From contig NZ_RQHT01000012.1 of NCBI RefSeq assembly GCF_004770905.1, positions 372,001-436,000 on the forward strand: a DNA stretch of 64,000 nt. Direction: 5' to 3'. Below the pieces are notes generated by a model that saw only the letters and a list, made by a program, of their open reading frames with translations, was not told the origin of the DNA and did not search any database. The DNA comes from Leptospira bandrabouensis. GTDB taxonomy: Bacteria; Spirochaetota; Leptospiria; Leptospirales; Leptospiraceae. The position numbers and the translations under genes are program-made. This document shows, one piece after another, positions 18,072 to 28,639 of the stretch. Numbering within the stretch: position 1 is the stretch's first letter; every line of letters begins with the position of its first letter.

Positions 18072-19106
18072 TTATGACTTCGGAACGAATGTAAGAAATT
18101 CTTCTACTTCCTTTTTGCTTCCAATAACGAGCGTTGTTCTTTCATGAAGTTCCTTTGGGGTGAGGTCAAGGATCCTTTCTCCCTTCACTGTCACCGCCAT
18201 TCCTCCTGCTTGTTCTGCAATAAAGGCCATCGGTGCTGCTTCATACAATAATCGTAATTTCCCGTTCGGATATTTGGAGGACTTTGTATCATTCGGATAA
18301 AGGAAAATTCCTCCTTTGAGAAGGTTTCTATGAAAGTCAGCTACGAGAGATCCAATATAACGAGCTGTTTTTGGTTTTTTTCCGCCTTCAATCGATTTGA
18401 TCTTTTGGAGGTAAGTTTGTACTTCCGGAGACCAATACGATGCGTTTCCTTCATTGGCGGAATAAATATCTCCTGATTCCGGCATCTGCATATTCGGATG
18501 AGAAAGTAAAAATTCCCCTACACTTGGGTCTAGGGTAAATCCCGATACACCTGTTCCAGTAGAAAGGACAAGCATGGTGGAGGATCCGTAAATGATATAA
18601 CCTGCACAACGTTGCAAATGGCCTTTTTGTAATAAATCTTTTTCGGTTCCTGGTTCTTTGGAATTGGGTTCAAGTCTTTGGTGGATGGAAAAAATGGTTC
18701 CAATGGATACGTTTGTGTCGATGTTCGAAGATCCATCTAAGGGGTCGATTGCCATCGTATACTTTCCAATATTGTATCCACCAGGAATCGGGATGATGTG
18801 TTCGTGTTCTTCGCTGGCAAGGACACAAAGGTGGCCACAAATTTTTAGGGACTGGTTGAAGGCATTGTCAGCATACTGATCCAGTTTCATTTGGGTTTCG
18901 CCTTGGACATTGGTATCGTCCGTGGCACCGAGTATATCATCTAAAAGTCCGGCTTTTCTGACCTCGCGACCTACGATTTTGGCAGCGTAAACTAAGTGGC
19001 TGAGTAGGGCTGTAAATTCTCCAGAAGCATGTGGGATTTTGAGTTGCTCTTCTAGGATGAATTGCGATAGAGAGATGAGTTTTTTTTGTTTCGGTGTTGC
19101 GTTCAC
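18072..19106 (-). CDS. fbp: Fructose-1,6-bisphosphatase class 1
   Basis: A 344-residue enzyme that hydrolyses fructose-1,6-bisphosphate to fructose-6-phosphate in gluconeogenesis. The metal-binding motif DPLDGSSNID is near residue 118, and the C-terminal substrate region RLLYEAAPMAFIAEQAGG is present. Length is normal for the family. Leptospires grow on fatty acids, so gluconeogenesis is essential for sugar supply. The gene is divergent from the unknown gene at 19212 and followed by a separate lipoprotein gene. Confidence 0.95.
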   Translation of the reverse strand: MNATPKQKKLISLSQFILEEQLKIPHASGEFTALLSHLVYAAKIVGREVRKAGLLDDILGATDDTNVQGETQMKLDQYADNAFNQSLKICGHLCVLASEEHEHIIPIPGGYNIGKYTMAIDPLDGSSNIDTNVSIGTIFSIHQRLEPNSKEPGTEKDLLQKGHLQRCAGYIIYGSSTMLVLSTGTGVSGFTLDPSVGEFLLSHPNMQMPESGDIYSANEGNASYWSPEVQTYLQKIKSIEGGKKPKTARYIGSLVADFHRNLLKGGIFLYPNDTKSSKYPNGKLRLLYEAAPMAFIAEQAGGMAVTVKGERILDLTPKELHERTTLVIGSKKEVEEFLTFVPKS

Positions 19107-19211
19107 AGGTTCCCCGAGTCGTTTTTACTCCATTTTGGGGGGATAACGCCAGGGGCAATCCTTTCTCCTTTTGATTGGGCCTTGCTCTACCGATACTAAA
19201 CCTAGAATCCG

Positions 19212-20036
19212 ATGATAGATCCAACAAATGTAAATCCATCCCCATCCATGCAAATGACAGATTATCATTCCCGTAGGCTTGGCATCAGTTTTGCCAGTGT
19301 GGGAGCTCATTTAGGTTGGGTGTATCTTTCCTCTGAGATTGTTTATGAATTTGGCCAATCCGAGAAAGAAGAATGGCTTAAAGAGCTTGTTTCTTCCCAA
19401 TTTGCGGATTTAGTGCAGCATTTGGAAGCTCTGGATCCAAAAACCCTGGGAACGTTTTCAGAAAGGGAACGAGATTTTAAAATCAATATCATGCGCCTTC
19501 CCGAGGGAGAGGTTCCTGTTTTTGTTTTGGTGGTGCAGGAAGTCGAACCAGAACTTTCCGAACGCAATTGGGAAGATCTATCCAACCAAGTCCTTACGTT
19601 TTGTGCCACAGGAATTTCTTTGCGAGAAAAGAACATACTCGATTTCCATACCATCACAGATCCCATTCGAAAAAAAATGGAGCGTGCTTTTTCTGGCGAT
19701 GTCCATTCGGGTGTCATTGCTTTCTTTCACCTCCAAGACCTTTCTCCCTTTTTTAAACCACTCGGTGTGGTCAAAAGCAGGGAAATCCTAAGGGAAGTGA
19801 CAGCCACCTTACATAAAGAAACCAAAGAAAATGAATTCAATTTCCAATTGAACCCTCGTTCCTATTTCCTATTCTGCCCAGGGGAAACTTTGGATGGGGC
19901 CAACCACAGGTTTGGGTCCCTTTATTTTCCCTCCAAACATTTGATTTTGGACTATAAACTGAAGATTTTCCCTATCGACAGGGAGATTTTAGCCGATGAT
20001 TCGAAGTTTTCTTCTATTTTTATCGAAAATTTCTGA
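19212..20036 (+). CDS. Unknown protein with a possible degenerate GGDEF-like C-terminus
   Basis: A 274-residue soluble protein without signal peptide. Residues about 160-274 follow the pattern of nucleotide-cyclase GGDEF domains: a hydrophobic strand (GVIAFFHLQDLSPFFKPLG), a helix with regular leucines (SREILREVTATLHKET), a strand where the GGDEF turn should be (FQLNPRSYFLFCPG), and a final strand pair. The GGDEF motif itself is absent, so it cannot be a typical diguanylate cyclase. The N-terminal half is unrecognised. It lies between fbp and the rpsU operon and may be transcribed alone. Confidence 0.55.
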   Translation: MIDPTNVNPSPSMQMTDYHSRRLGISFASVGAHLGWVYLSSEIVYEFGQSEKEEWLKELVSSQFADLVQHLEALDPKTLGTFSERERDFKINIMRLPEGEVPVFVLVVQEVEPELSERNWEDLSNQVLTFCATGISLREKNILDFHTITDPIRKKMERAFSGDVHSGVIAFFHLQDLSPFFKPLGVVKSREILREVTATLHKETKENEFNFQLNPRSYFLFCPGETLDGANHRFGSLYFPSKHLILDYKLKIFPIDREILADDSKFSSIFIENF

Positions 20037-20053
20037 TTTGTTTTTCGGCTGAA

Positions 20054-20081
20054 TTGACAAATCAGGGCGGTTTCCGATACC
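20054..20081 (+). promoter_or_regulatory. Candidate promoter of the rpsU-yqeY-dnaG-rpoD operon
   Basis: A perfect -35 hexamer TTGACA (20054-20059) is followed after 16 bases by GATACC (20076-20081), which matches the -10 consensus at three positions. It lies about 40 bases before rpsU. The -10 match is weak. Confidence 0.4.
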
Positions 20082-20123
20082 GTCAAAACTAGACCATTTT
20101 TACAAAAGGACAGTTGTTTGTCT

Positions 20124-20342
20124 ATGACCCCACAAGTAGGGATTTATTTAAAAGAAGGGGAATCCATTGAAGCGGCGCTTCGTAGATTCAAAAGAGATTG
20201 TGCGAATGCTGGTATTATGAGCGAAATCAAACGTAGAGAATACTTTGAAAAGCCTAGCGTTGTGAAAAAGAAAGCTGTGGAAGCAGCCAAACGCAAACGA
20301 GACAAAAAGAAAAGACTATTCGCTAAAAAAGATAAACTTTAA
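20124..20342 (+). CDS. rpsU: 30S ribosomal protein S21
   Basis: A small basic protein (72 residues from ATG 20124) with the S21 pattern GIYLKEGESIEAALRRFKRDC and a Lys-rich C-terminus. It takes part in initiation on the small subunit. AAGGA at 20106-20110 is 13 bases from this ATG but only seven from an in-frame TTG at 20118, so translation may begin two codons earlier. It heads the classical macromolecular synthesis operon with yqeY, dnaG and rpoD. Confidence 0.93.
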   Translation: MTPQVGIYLKEGESIEAALRRFKRDCANAGIMSEIKRREYFEKPSVVKKKAVEAAKRKRDKKKRLFAKKDKL

Positions 20343-20361
20343 TCTTTAAGTCGGTTTTCCA

Positions 20362-20817
20362 ATGACCCTGCAAGAGACGATCAATACCGATCTAAAGACG
20401 GCGTTAAAGGCCAAGGATGAAACCGTCCTAGGTACTTTGCGTCTCTTGAAAGCGGAAATTCAATATGAGTTAACCAAAACTGGTGCTTCCGAATTAACGG
20501 ATACTGCAGTCATGCAGATCCTAAAAAGCAATTTCAAACGTAGAAAGGATACGGCTGTCGAATATGACAAAGCCAATCGTCCTGATTTATCGAGTAAAGA
20601 AATTCAGGAAGCAGAAGTCATCTCTCGTTATATTCCAAAAGAAGTCTCCGAAGAAGAAATCTCTAAGGCAGTAGAAGAAGCCATTGGAGAATTAAACGCA
20701 AACGGGACCCAGGATATGGGAAAGGTGATGGGTAAAGTAATGGCAAAATTTAAAGGACAAAATATAGACGGCTCCAAGGTATCCTCTCTCGTTAAACAAG
20801 CACTTACCGCCCGTTAA
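20362..20817 (+). CDS. yqeY: GatB/YqeY domain protein
   Basis: A 151-residue protein of the YqeY family, beginning LQETINTDLKTALKAKDE and carrying YDKANRPDLSSKEIQEAEVI and the final GKVMGKVMAKFKG. The family is related to the tail of the GatB amidotransferase subunit and is thought to act on tRNA-dependent reactions. Its place between rpsU and dnaG is conserved in many bacteria. It lies 19 bases after rpsU and 12 before dnaG. Confidence 0.93.
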   Translation: MTLQETINTDLKTALKAKDETVLGTLRLLKAEIQYELTKTGASELTDTAVMQILKSNFKRRKDTAVEYDKANRPDLSSKEIQEAEVISRYIPKEVSEEEISKAVEEAIGELNANGTQDMGKVMGKVMAKFKGQNIDGSKVSSLVKQALTAR

Positions 20818-20829
20818 TACTGTTATACT

Positions 20830-22641
20830 GTGAATCCTTACCAAAGTTTTAAAGAAAGAGTTCGCAGAGAAGTCTCCATTGATTCTTATATCAACCGGTT
20901 TGTACCTTTACGTCGTATGGGAAGAAACCTCGTTGGAATTTGTCCTTTCCATAATGAAAAAACTCCGTCTTTCAATGTAAATGCCGAAGGTGGCTTTTAC
21001 CATTGTTTTGGGTGTAAGGCTTCCGGTGATTTGTTTCGGTTTGTGATGGACTACCAAAAGGTGGACTTTCTCAAATCGTTAGAAATTCTTTCTGACTACT
21101 CTGGAATTCCCCTTGTAGAAAGAACCAAAGAAGAAGAAGAATCAGAACGAAAAAAAGAAGCCCTCTATCAAGTTTCACAAAAAGCCTTAGAATACTTTCA
21201 AAAAAACTTAAACACACAAAGTGGTGAAGTGGCTCTCAAGTATTTAGAATCTCGCGGATTGTACACAGAAGATTTGAAGGTTTTTAAAATTGGATTTGGA
21301 CTTCCTGGGTTTGGAAATTTACGGACGGAACTTTTTAAAACTGAAGCCGAAGTAAAACTTGGCGAACAGTTAGGTCTTCTCAAACGACAAGACCAAAACA
21401 AAGATCCTTATGATTTTTTTCGCAATCGCATTATGTTTCCTGTGATTGATACAAGGGGCAGAGTGATTGCCTTTTCCGGTAGGATCCTCGGCGAATCAGA
21501 AGAAGCCAAATACATCAATAGCCCTAACTCACTCATTTATGACAAAAGTCGCACGTTTTATAATTTAAATTTGAGCCAAGATAGCATTCGAAAAACAAGA
21601 GAAGCTGTCATCGTGGAAGGAGTGTTTGATGCCATTGGACTTTTCCGGAAAGGAATTGAGTTTGTGGTAGCACCGCTCGGAACAGGATTTACGGAAGGGC
21701 ATGTTCGGATTCTAAAAAACATGGCGGACAAAGTGTACTTAATGATGGATTCGGACAAAGCAGGAACGAAAGGTGCTTTCCGTGCTGTGAATCTCCTTTC
21801 GAAAGAAGGTGTTTCGGTAAAAGTCTGTCATATCCCGGAAGGAAAAGATCCTTTTGATTATTCCCTCCATCATAACAAACAAGAAATCAGAGATTTATTG
21901 GAATCGGCAGCACCTGCCTCCCAATTTATGATCCGTGAGATCCTTGCGGGAGCAGGTCCCACTTCTTTGGCAGAGGAAAAACAGGCAGGTGTCAAAAAAC
22001 TTTTTGAATTCCTAAAACCAATGGAAAAGGAAACAGACAAACAGGTCTATTTAGAAGAGGGGGCTCGCCAGCTCGGACTTTCATTTTCTTCGCTTTTTCA
22101 GGATTTTCGGGGCAAGCCGGGTGTAACTTCGACCCCCTCTCCGGTCGATACTAAAAAAGAACGTTCTGTGACCAAACCGGGAAAACTAGCTCCCATTTTG
22201 GTTTGTGAACGTAAGATGATCGCAATGCTCATCCAGAATATGGAACTATTTAGTTTCGCTGATGATTTGCTTGGCTTAGAGTTTCGAGATGAAGTATCTG
22301 CTTTTTTTTGGGACTATTTATATACGAAGTATTTGCAGAATGAGAACCTAACAGCTGCAGAAATTCTTTCGAGGGAAGAGATTCCTTCGGATTACCTGGG
22401 GATGATTGCCGAACATTTTACGGCCGATGAATCGACAACACCAGGACTGTTTAAGGGTATGTTTCTTTACCATGCGGATTTGTTGGATGACGCAAGGATG
22501 GAAGAACTTGTCAAAGAGATGGCCAAACCTGACTTAACGATTGAAGAAAAGAACAATCTTTTGTCAGAACTTTCACTTTTAAAAAGTGAAAAAAATAAGA
22601 GATCCGTGTATCTCCGAACGATCCAAACGTTAGAAGTATAA
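20830..22641 (+). CDS. dnaG: DNA primase
   Basis: A 603-residue primase that starts at GTG 20830. The zinc-binding domain has Cys38, His41, Cys59 and Cys62 (CPFH and CFGC). The catalytic TOPRIM domain shows [13 protein letters not shown] and the metal-binding DSDKAG near residue 310. The C-terminal part is less conserved, as expected for the helicase-binding region. It makes RNA primers for replication. It is the third gene of the operon, 17 bases before rpoD. Confidence 0.96.
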   Translation: MNPYQSFKERVRREVSIDSYINRFVPLRRMGRNLVGICPFHNEKTPSFNVNAEGGFYHCFGCKASGDLFRFVMDYQKVDFLKSLEILSDYSGIPLVERTKEEEESERKKEALYQVSQKALEYFQKNLNTQSGEVALKYLESRGLYTEDLKVFKIGFGLPGFGNLRTELFKTEAEVKLGEQLGLLKRQDQNKDPYDFFRNRIMFPVIDTRGRVIAFSGRILGESEEAKYINSPNSLIYDKSRTFYNLNLSQDSIRKTREAVIVEGVFDAIGLFRKGIEFVVAPLGTGFTEGHVRILKNMADKVYLMMDSDKAGTKGAFRAVNLLSKEGVSVKVCHIPEGKDPFDYSLHHNKQEIRDLLESAAPASQFMIREILAGAGPTSLAEEKQAGVKKLFEFLKPMEKETDKQVYLEEGARQLGLSFSSLFQDFRGKPGVTSTPSPVDTKKERSVTKPGKLAPILVCERKMIAMLIQNMELFSFADDLLGLEFRDEVSAFFWDYLYTKYLQNENLTAAEILSREEIPSDYLGMIAEHFTADESTTPGLFKGMFLYHADLLDDARMEELVKEMAKPDLTIEEKNNLLSELSLLKSEKNKRSVYLRTIQTLEV

Positions 22642-22658
22642 AGAAGGATAGAGGTAGA

Positions 22659-24431
22659 ATGGAAAATCTAGCAAGCCTACCAGAAGTACAAAAGATCATC
22701 TCGATCGGAAAAGCAAATCGAGAGGTATCTTATGATGAAATCAATGAAATACTTCCGGATAAAATTTTAAATTCCGAAAAGATTGATGATGTCTTTACTT
22801 TGTTACACGAGATGGGGATTGAAATTGTAGAAGAGTATTCTAAAAAATCCTTAGAAGAATCAAGTTCCCTCACAACTACCAAAGAAGAAACAACGAAAGA
22901 AACTAAAGAGAAACCAGCACGTAAAAAAAGAGAGTCAAACGTTTCCTCTAGTTCTGAAGATCCCATTCGCCTTTATTTAAAAGAAATTGGTAAAGTATCC
23001 CTGATCTCAGGGGAAACAGAAGTCTTTTTAGCCAAAAGAATAGAGAAGGGTGAAAAGATTATCGAAGAAACAATTTTAAGTTCTTCGATCCTTCGCCAAA
23101 ACTTTGCAAAACTCATTCCAAAAATTAAGTCTAAAAAAATCAAAGTTTATGACTTGGTAAAAGTGGACAAAATGTACGCACTCAACCAAGAGCAAGCGGA
23201 CAAATTAGAAAAAGTATTTTTTGAAAACATGGAACTCATCCAACAGGATGAAAAAGTACTGAACGAATCCACAAACCGCATTCGTAAATATTCTGAAAAT
23301 TCTAAGAAGTTTAAAGAACTCAAAGAAAAAATCGATTTATCCACTGGCAAAATTGATGAAGCCATTCGTAAAATTGGAGTTTCTCAAAAAGAAATCCAAA
23401 AGATCTCCCAAAAGATCAAATCAATGGTATTTCGTGTTAAGGAAATCGAAAAACATTTCCTTAAAATCAAAGCCAAATACGGACATGATGTTCGTGAAAT
23501 CAAAGCTCTCAACCGTTTCATCGAAAAAAATGAAAACTTAGATGAAATCGAAAAAATGATGGGTTGCGATATTGATGAAGTCAGAGAAGTCATCAAAGAT
23601 ATTCGCAACAACGAAAGAAAACTCCGTCGTATGGAACAGGAAGCTGGTTCTCCTGTTGGTGAAATCAAAGACTGGGGCGAAAAAATCATCAAAGGCGAAA
23701 GAGAAATTGCACAAGCCAAAAGAGAACTTGTGCGAGCTAACCTTCGCTTGGTGGTATCCATCGCAAAACGTTACGCCAACCGAGGAATGCATTTCTTTGA
23801 TTTGATCCAAGAAGGAAACATTGGTCTAATTCGAGCTGTTGATAAGTTCGAATACAAAAAAGGTTATAAATTTTCTACTTACGCCACTTGGTGGATTAGA
23901 CAAGCCATCACTCGTGCGATTTCAGACCAAGCTCGTACCATTCGAGTTCCGGTTCACATGATCGAACAGGTGAACAAAGTGATTCGCGAAACTCGTCTTT
24001 TTGTCCAAGAGTTTGGTCGAGACCCATCCAATGATGAAATTGCCGAACGACTTGGTTGGCCAGTCCAGAAAGTAAAAGCCGTTAAAAACGTGGCACGGGA
24101 ACCAATCTCACTTGAGATTCCTGTGGGTTCTGAAGAAGATTCAGAACTTGGAGATTTTATCGAAGACAAGGAAGTGATCTCTCCACTCAACTCAGCGGCG
24201 TCTTCCATTCTTTCCGAACAAATCCGTCAGGTTCTTCAAACCTTACCGGCTCGGGAACAAAAGGTCATTAGGATGCGATTTGGTTTGGATGACGGGTATG
24301 CACAAACTCTCGAAGAGGTGGGATACCAATTCAAAGTGACTCGGGAAAGGATTCGTCAGATCGAAGCAAAAGCACTTCGTAGGCTCCGCCACCCAAGTCG
24401 TTCCAAAAAACTCAAAGACTATATCGATTAA
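22659..24431 (+). CDS. rpoD: RNA polymerase primary sigma factor (sigma-70)
   Basis: A 590-residue housekeeping sigma factor. Region 1.2 begins near [19 protein letters not shown]; a long non-conserved, coiled-coil-like insert fills residues about 140-330. Regions 2.1-2.4 include [20 protein letters not shown] and [14 protein letters not shown], and region 4.2 has [20 protein letters not shown]. It directs RNA polymerase to most promoters. It ends the macromolecular synthesis operon and has AAGAAGGATAGAGG before its start. Confidence 0.97.
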   Translation: MENLASLPEVQKIISIGKANREVSYDEINEILPDKILNSEKIDDVFTLLHEMGIEIVEEYSKKSLEESSSLTTTKEETTKETKEKPARKKRESNVSSSSEDPIRLYLKEIGKVSLISGETEVFLAKRIEKGEKIIEETILSSSILRQNFAKLIPKIKSKKIKVYDLVKVDKMYALNQEQADKLEKVFFENMELIQQDEKVLNESTNRIRKYSENSKKFKELKEKIDLSTGKIDEAIRKIGVSQKEIQKISQKIKSMVFRVKEIEKHFLKIKAKYGHDVREIKALNRFIEKNENLDEIEKMMGCDIDEVREVIKDIRNNERKLRRMEQEAGSPVGEIKDWGEKIIKGEREIAQAKRELVRANLRLVVSIAKRYANRGMHFFDLIQEGNIGLIRAVDKFEYKKGYKFSTYATWWIRQAITRAISDQARTIRVPVHMIEQVNKVIRETRLFVQEFGRDPSNDEIAERLGWPVQKVKAVKNVAREPISLEIPVGSEEDSELGDFIEDKEVISPLNSAASSILSEQIRQVLQTLPAREQKVIRMRFGLDDGYAQTLEEVGYQFKVTRERIRQIEAKALRRLRHPSRSKKLKDYID

Positions 24432-24487
24432 TAGAAATTGTTTTTCGCTTGATCGAAGTTTCGTTCAGATTCATGGTTTGAAAGTCC

Positions 24488-25588
24488 ATGAGTCTGAACC
24501 ACTCCACTTATTTTTCTTTAAACCTTTTCAGAAGAAATTCCATTCGAATCTTATCTCCATTCCTCTTTATATTAGTTTTCCTTTGCCAATGTAAAGGATC
24601 AGAAAAACAGTTTGATTACTCTCGAACCCAAAGTGTAGGGCAAGTGAGCCCTGAAGAACCTTGGAAATTCAGTCCCGAATTTGCATTGGATACCAAAACT
24701 ACCACGGCATTTTGCGCCAATACAAAAGAAGTTGGCTCCGGGTTTACTTTATATTTACAATCTTATTCGCAGTTCTCCGCTTTACAGATATTAAATGGAT
24801 TTCATAAGTCTGCAGTTGATTTAAAATCAAATGATATTATTAAAAAGCTTAGAATCACAACATTCGATATGGAAACGGAAGACTTAAAATCCAAATTAAA
24901 AATCAAATCAACAATGGATTTGGAACTAAACAGACCCAAATTTGGGAAATCGGGTTTTCAAGTTTTGGATTTGGATTCCACGTTTCAAGGGAATGTGATT
25001 CGTTTGGAGATTTTAGAAACCTATGGTTTGGGTTCAACGGGACGTGTTTGTATTTCCGAACTGCAATTGGGAGAAATAAAGAAAGATAGTTTTGTTTCTT
25101 ATCCTTGGGTCTCTTTTGACAAAATCAAAAGAACCATTGAACAATTTGGAAAAGCAGAAAGACATTTTGCCGGCTTTCGGCAACTAGTTTTGGCAAATGA
25201 AAAAGGAACCATTTTATTTTATGACCAAGGAACCATCCTTCCTGTTTTTTTTAAGGCCGACCAAACCTTTAGTTTTTCAGAAATGTATGGAGAAGGAGAT
25301 CCTTTAGGTTTTTTACCATCCATTGTGGGAACTTATACCATCCTCCAGTCTTCAGAGGAAGGACTAGAGTTAAATTTAAGTTATTACGATGGTGGTGGTA
25401 TCGAAAGAAATATTTCTTGGATTTTTAAACGTGCGGAAGTGGGGGATGAAGATTATGAAAATTTCAAAACCAAACTGGGAACTCGGTTTTCAGAAGTGTT
25501 TAATCCCAAAACACACTACCTTCTTGTTTTAAAAGAAAAGGAATCAGGAAGAACTTTTTATCATTATGAGCTACCGAAACCAAAGTAG
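24488..25588 (+). CDS. Lipoprotein with NADase-type glycan-binding (discoidin-like) domain
   Basis: A 366-residue protein with a hydrophobic signal segment ending in the lipobox LCQC (about residue 35). The following 150 residues match the pattern of NADase-type glycan-binding domains found in many leptospiral lipoproteins: an Asp/Thr-rich start (FALDTKTTTAFCANT), a conserved glycine pair and ILNGFHKS. The C-terminal half has unrecognised beta-rich sequence. It is probably displayed in the envelope and may bind a carbohydrate. Its stop codon lies inside the arm of a hairpin shared with the convergent glpD. Confidence 0.7.
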   Translation: MSLNHSTYFSLNLFRRNSIRILSPFLFILVFLCQCKGSEKQFDYSRTQSVGQVSPEEPWKFSPEFALDTKTTTAFCANTKEVGSGFTLYLQSYSQFSALQILNGFHKSAVDLKSNDIIKKLRITTFDMETEDLKSKLKIKSTMDLELNRPKFGKSGFQVLDLDSTFQGNVIRLEILETYGLGSTGRVCISELQLGEIKKDSFVSYPWVSFDKIKRTIEQFGKAERHFAGFRQLVLANEKGTILFYDQGTILPVFFKADQTFSFSEMYGEGDPLGFLPSIVGTYTILQSSEEGLELNLSYYDGGGIERNISWIFKRAEVGDEDYENFKTKLGTRFSEVFNPKTHYLLVLKEKESGRTFYHYELPKPK

Positions 25589-25618
25589 ATGGGATGAATT
25601 AACATCCAATCTACTTTG
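25581..25618. terminator. Long inverted repeat between convergent genes
   Basis: CAAAGTAGATGGGATG and CATCCAATCTACTTTG form a 16-base stem with one mismatch and a six-base loop. The left arm includes the stop codon of the lipoprotein gene. No long T run follows on either side, so it may slow polymerase or protect 3' ends rather than be a standard terminator. Confidence 0.6.
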
Positions 25619-25633
25619 CTCGCAATATTTTCG

Positions 25634-27241
25634 TTAAGCGATTGTTTTCTTTAAATCTTTAATATGACCCAGTAGTTCATTTAAAGAAGATTTTTTCTCT
25701 GTTTCTTTCCAACCTAGCTCTTTGGTTAGGACATTGGCCACAGGAACTGCTAAAGACTCCGCCAATTTTAAGTCCAAAAATACAAGTCTCCATCTTCTGG
25801 ATAGAACATCAGTCACAGAGAGAGCAAATTCCTTTTTTACAAAATGTTTGATTTCTTCGACAAAGTAACCCGTACCTTTTTTGATTTCTTTGGGCTGTTT
25901 TCCAAGGATAAAGGAAACTTCGCCACCGTACGCATCCACCAAACGAACTGCTGTTTCATAGGAAAGGTCATACATCGTTTGGATTTTGGCCACTAAGTGT
26001 TTGGAATAACCTTCGGCACCAGGGAAGGCAAAACTTGCAGTGACACAATTCATTTTAGCTGGAAGATTCCCGACTGAAATCAGTTTGTCTGTAAGGTCTT
26101 CCGCCATTTTTCGAAAGGTAGACCATTTCCCACCTGACATGGTAACAAGACCTGAATCAGAAACAAGAATGGCTTCTTCGCGCGAGATGGATTTTGTATC
26201 CTTTTTATCTCCTGTGGAGATTAGGGGACGTAGACCAGAGAATACCGATTCAATATCATCTTTGGTTAACTGAGTATCCAAATAATCATTACCGGTTTTT
26301 AATAAAAATTCTACTTCTGAAGCAAGAGGAAGAGGTTCTTCCTCAATTTTTTGAATAGGGGTATCTGTCGTTCCTAGTAGAACTTTTCCTTCCCAAGGGA
26401 TGACAAAGACCACACGCCCGTCTGCGGTTTTTGGAATGATCATGGCCGTGCGACAAGGTAACTTTGATTTGTCGAAAACAAGATGGATTCCTTGGCTTGG
26501 TGCTAGGACATTTTCTGCATTCGGATCATCTAATTTGCGAAGGGAATCAATCCAAACCCCAGTGGTATTGGCAACCACTTTGGCTTTGATATTCAATTTC
26601 TTTTTTGTGATTAGGTCTTTGGCAGTCACACCAATGATTTTTCCGTTTGCATCTTTTAAGAAGGAGGTTACTTCTACTCTCGATAATACATCAGCCCCAT
26701 TTTCTTTGGCAGCTCTTACCGTAGTGACATTAAGTCTTGAGTCATTGAACTGAGCATCGTAGTAAGATATTCCTCCTTTGAGATTTTTCTTTTTTAAGGA
26801 AGCAAAATAATCCAATGCGGTAGCTTTGGAAATTCTTTCATGTCCAGGAACGACTGACCTACCAGCAAGAATGTCATACATGGTAAGTCCAATGGAATAA
26901 AATGGTTTCTCCCACCAAACATAAGTTGGTAAAACAAATTGTAGTGGTTTTACAAGATGAGGTGCATTTAAAAGAAGGCGTTTCCTTTCCGAAAGAGCCT
27001 CGTAAATTAGTTTGAAATGGAACTGTGCTAAGTAGCGAACGCCACCGTGGATGAGTTTGGTAGAACGAGAACTGGTTCCTGCCGAAAAATCTTGTTTTTC
27101 TAGGAGTGCTACCTTATAGCCGCGTAAACTTGCATCGAGTGCGGTACCGGACCCAGTGGCTCCACCGCCAAGAACTAAGACATCGTAGTTCGTTGTTTCT
27201 AATTGTTTTAGGGTTTGTTTTCTTTCATCTAAATGGTTCAT
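25634..27241 (-). CDS. glpD: Glycerol-3-phosphate dehydrogenase (FAD, aerobic type)
   Basis: A 535-residue flavoprotein with the FAD motif GGGATGSG near residue 25 and the GlpD signature DFSAGTSSRSTKLIHGGVRY near residue 52. A C-terminal helical domain follows. It oxidises glycerol-3-phosphate to dihydroxyacetone phosphate and feeds electrons to the quinone pool at the membrane. No glpK or glpF is adjacent. It is divergent from tyrS, with 98 bases between the chosen starts. Confidence 0.94.
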   Translation of the reverse strand: MNHLDERKQTLKQLETTNYDVLVLGGGATGSGTALDASLRGYKVALLEKQDFSAGTSSRSTKLIHGGVRYLAQFHFKLIYEALSERKRLLLNAPHLVKPLQFVLPTYVWWEKPFYSIGLTMYDILAGRSVVPGHERISKATALDYFASLKKKNLKGGISYYDAQFNDSRLNVTTVRAAKENGADVLSRVEVTSFLKDANGKIIGVTAKDLITKKKLNIKAKVVANTTGVWIDSLRKLDDPNAENVLAPSQGIHLVFDKSKLPCRTAMIIPKTADGRVVFVIPWEGKVLLGTTDTPIQKIEEEPLPLASEVEFLLKTGNDYLDTQLTKDDIESVFSGLRPLISTGDKKDTKSISREEAILVSDSGLVTMSGGKWSTFRKMAEDLTDKLISVGNLPAKMNCVTASFAFPGAEGYSKHLVAKIQTMYDLSYETAVRLVDAYGGEVSFILGKQPKEIKKGTGYFVEEIKHFVKKEFALSVTDVLSRRWRLVFLDLKLAESLAVPVANVLTKELGWKETEKKSSLNELLGHIKDLKKTIA

Positions 27242-27339
27242 AAGGTTTTTTACGTACTTTGGTGGTTGCCTATAGAGATTATACGGTTAGTATTGTCAAA
27301 AGTCACCATTTCGACCATCGAAAATTTTTTAAATTTGTT

Positions 27340-28566
27340 ATGAAAACTGAAAGAGAATTGAACCAAGAATTAGATACCATTCGCCGAGGAACTGTTGAGA
27401 TCATCAGTGAGCCAGAACTTTTAGAAAAAATCAAATCCAAACCGGCACTTACCATCAAAGCAGGTTTTGATCCGACAGCTCCCGATTTACATTTAGGCCA
27501 TTTTGTTTTACTCAGAAAATTAAAACACTTCCAAGACCTAGGTCATGAAGTTTGTTTTATGCTCGGTGATTTTACCGCTATGATTGGTGACCCAACGGGA
27601 AAATCGGAAACAAGAAAACGTCTTTCCAAAGAAGAGGTTTTGGAAAATTCCAAAACCTACCAAAACCAAGTTTTTAAGATTTTAGATCCCAAAAAAACCA
27701 AAATCCTTTATAACTCGCATTGGTGTTCGGAAATGAAGTTCGAAGATGTTTTGGTTTTAACATCTAAATATACTGTTTCTCGAATGTTGGAAAGAGACGA
27801 TTTTACCAAACGCCACAAGGCAGGAACTCCTATTTCCATGATTGAATTTTTATACCCACTCGTACAAGGGTATGATTCGGTTGCCATGAAAGCGGATGTG
27901 GAACTGGGTGGAACGGATCAAAAGTTTAATATGTTAGTTGGTCGCGACTTACAGAGAGAATACGGACAAAAACCTCAATCTGTCATTACCTTACCTCTAC
28001 TTGTGGGACTGGATGGTGTGAAAAAAATGTCCAAGTCACTTGGTAACTATGTTGGTGTGACTGAAAAACCAATTGATATGTACGGAAAAATCATGTCGAT
28101 TTCGGATGATCTGATGTGGAATTATTTTGAATTACTCACCGACCTTCCCGTATCGGAGATGGAAAAAAGAAAGGAAGGCATTCGTTCCAAATCTCTTCAT
28201 CCCAAAGAAGTCAAAACGGAGCTTGCTCTTCTTGTGATGGACCAACTCCATCCAGAAGAAGAAAATAGAAAAGCTGTGGAAGAGTGGACTGCCATTCACA
28301 ATACAAAAAACCGAGCACTACCGGATGAGATTCCCACAGAAACTTTAGATCCTTCTTACTTTTCCGAAAAACCTCCACTTCTGGTTTATGTTCTATCTCA
28401 ATTAAAATTCATTCCCAGTGTTTCGGAGGGGCGTCGGCTCATCCAAGCGGGTGGTTTGTATTTGGATGAGGAAAAAATCACTGACCCAGGCCTCACTTTG
28501 GAGCCGGGAAAGGAATACCTCATCCGCCAGGGCAAGAAAGGAAAATTTTTAAAGATTAAGACTTAA
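27340..28566 (+). CDS. tyrS: Tyrosyl-tRNA synthetase
   Basis: Class I aminoacyl-tRNA synthetase. The start at ATG 27340 ([11 protein letters not shown]) is preferred; an earlier in-frame start at 27259 adds 27 residues without family features and nearly reaches glpD. The 408-residue enzyme has the HIGH-type motif HLGH in [11 protein letters not shown], the KMSKS motif in [12 protein letters not shown], and a C-terminal S4-like RNA-binding domain ([17 protein letters not shown]). It charges tRNA-Tyr with tyrosine. Confidence 0.95.
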   Translation: MKTERELNQELDTIRRGTVEIISEPELLEKIKSKPALTIKAGFDPTAPDLHLGHFVLLRKLKHFQDLGHEVCFMLGDFTAMIGDPTGKSETRKRLSKEEVLENSKTYQNQVFKILDPKKTKILYNSHWCSEMKFEDVLVLTSKYTVSRMLERDDFTKRHKAGTPISMIEFLYPLVQGYDSVAMKADVELGGTDQKFNMLVGRDLQREYGQKPQSVITLPLLVGLDGVKKMSKSLGNYVGVTEKPIDMYGKIMSISDDLMWNYFELLTDLPVSEMEKRKEGIRSKSLHPKEVKTELALLVMDQLHPEEENRKAVEEWTAIHNTKNRALPDEIPTETLDPSYFSEKPPLLVYVLSQLKFIPSVSEGRRLIQAGGLYLDEEKITDPGLTLEPGKEYLIRQGKKGKFLKIKT

Positions 28567-28639
28567 AGAGGATTGTCGCCTGTTTTAGAACGACAGGTCA
28601 AAATCCGATATTAGAAAATAAGGAAAACCAAATACCCGC

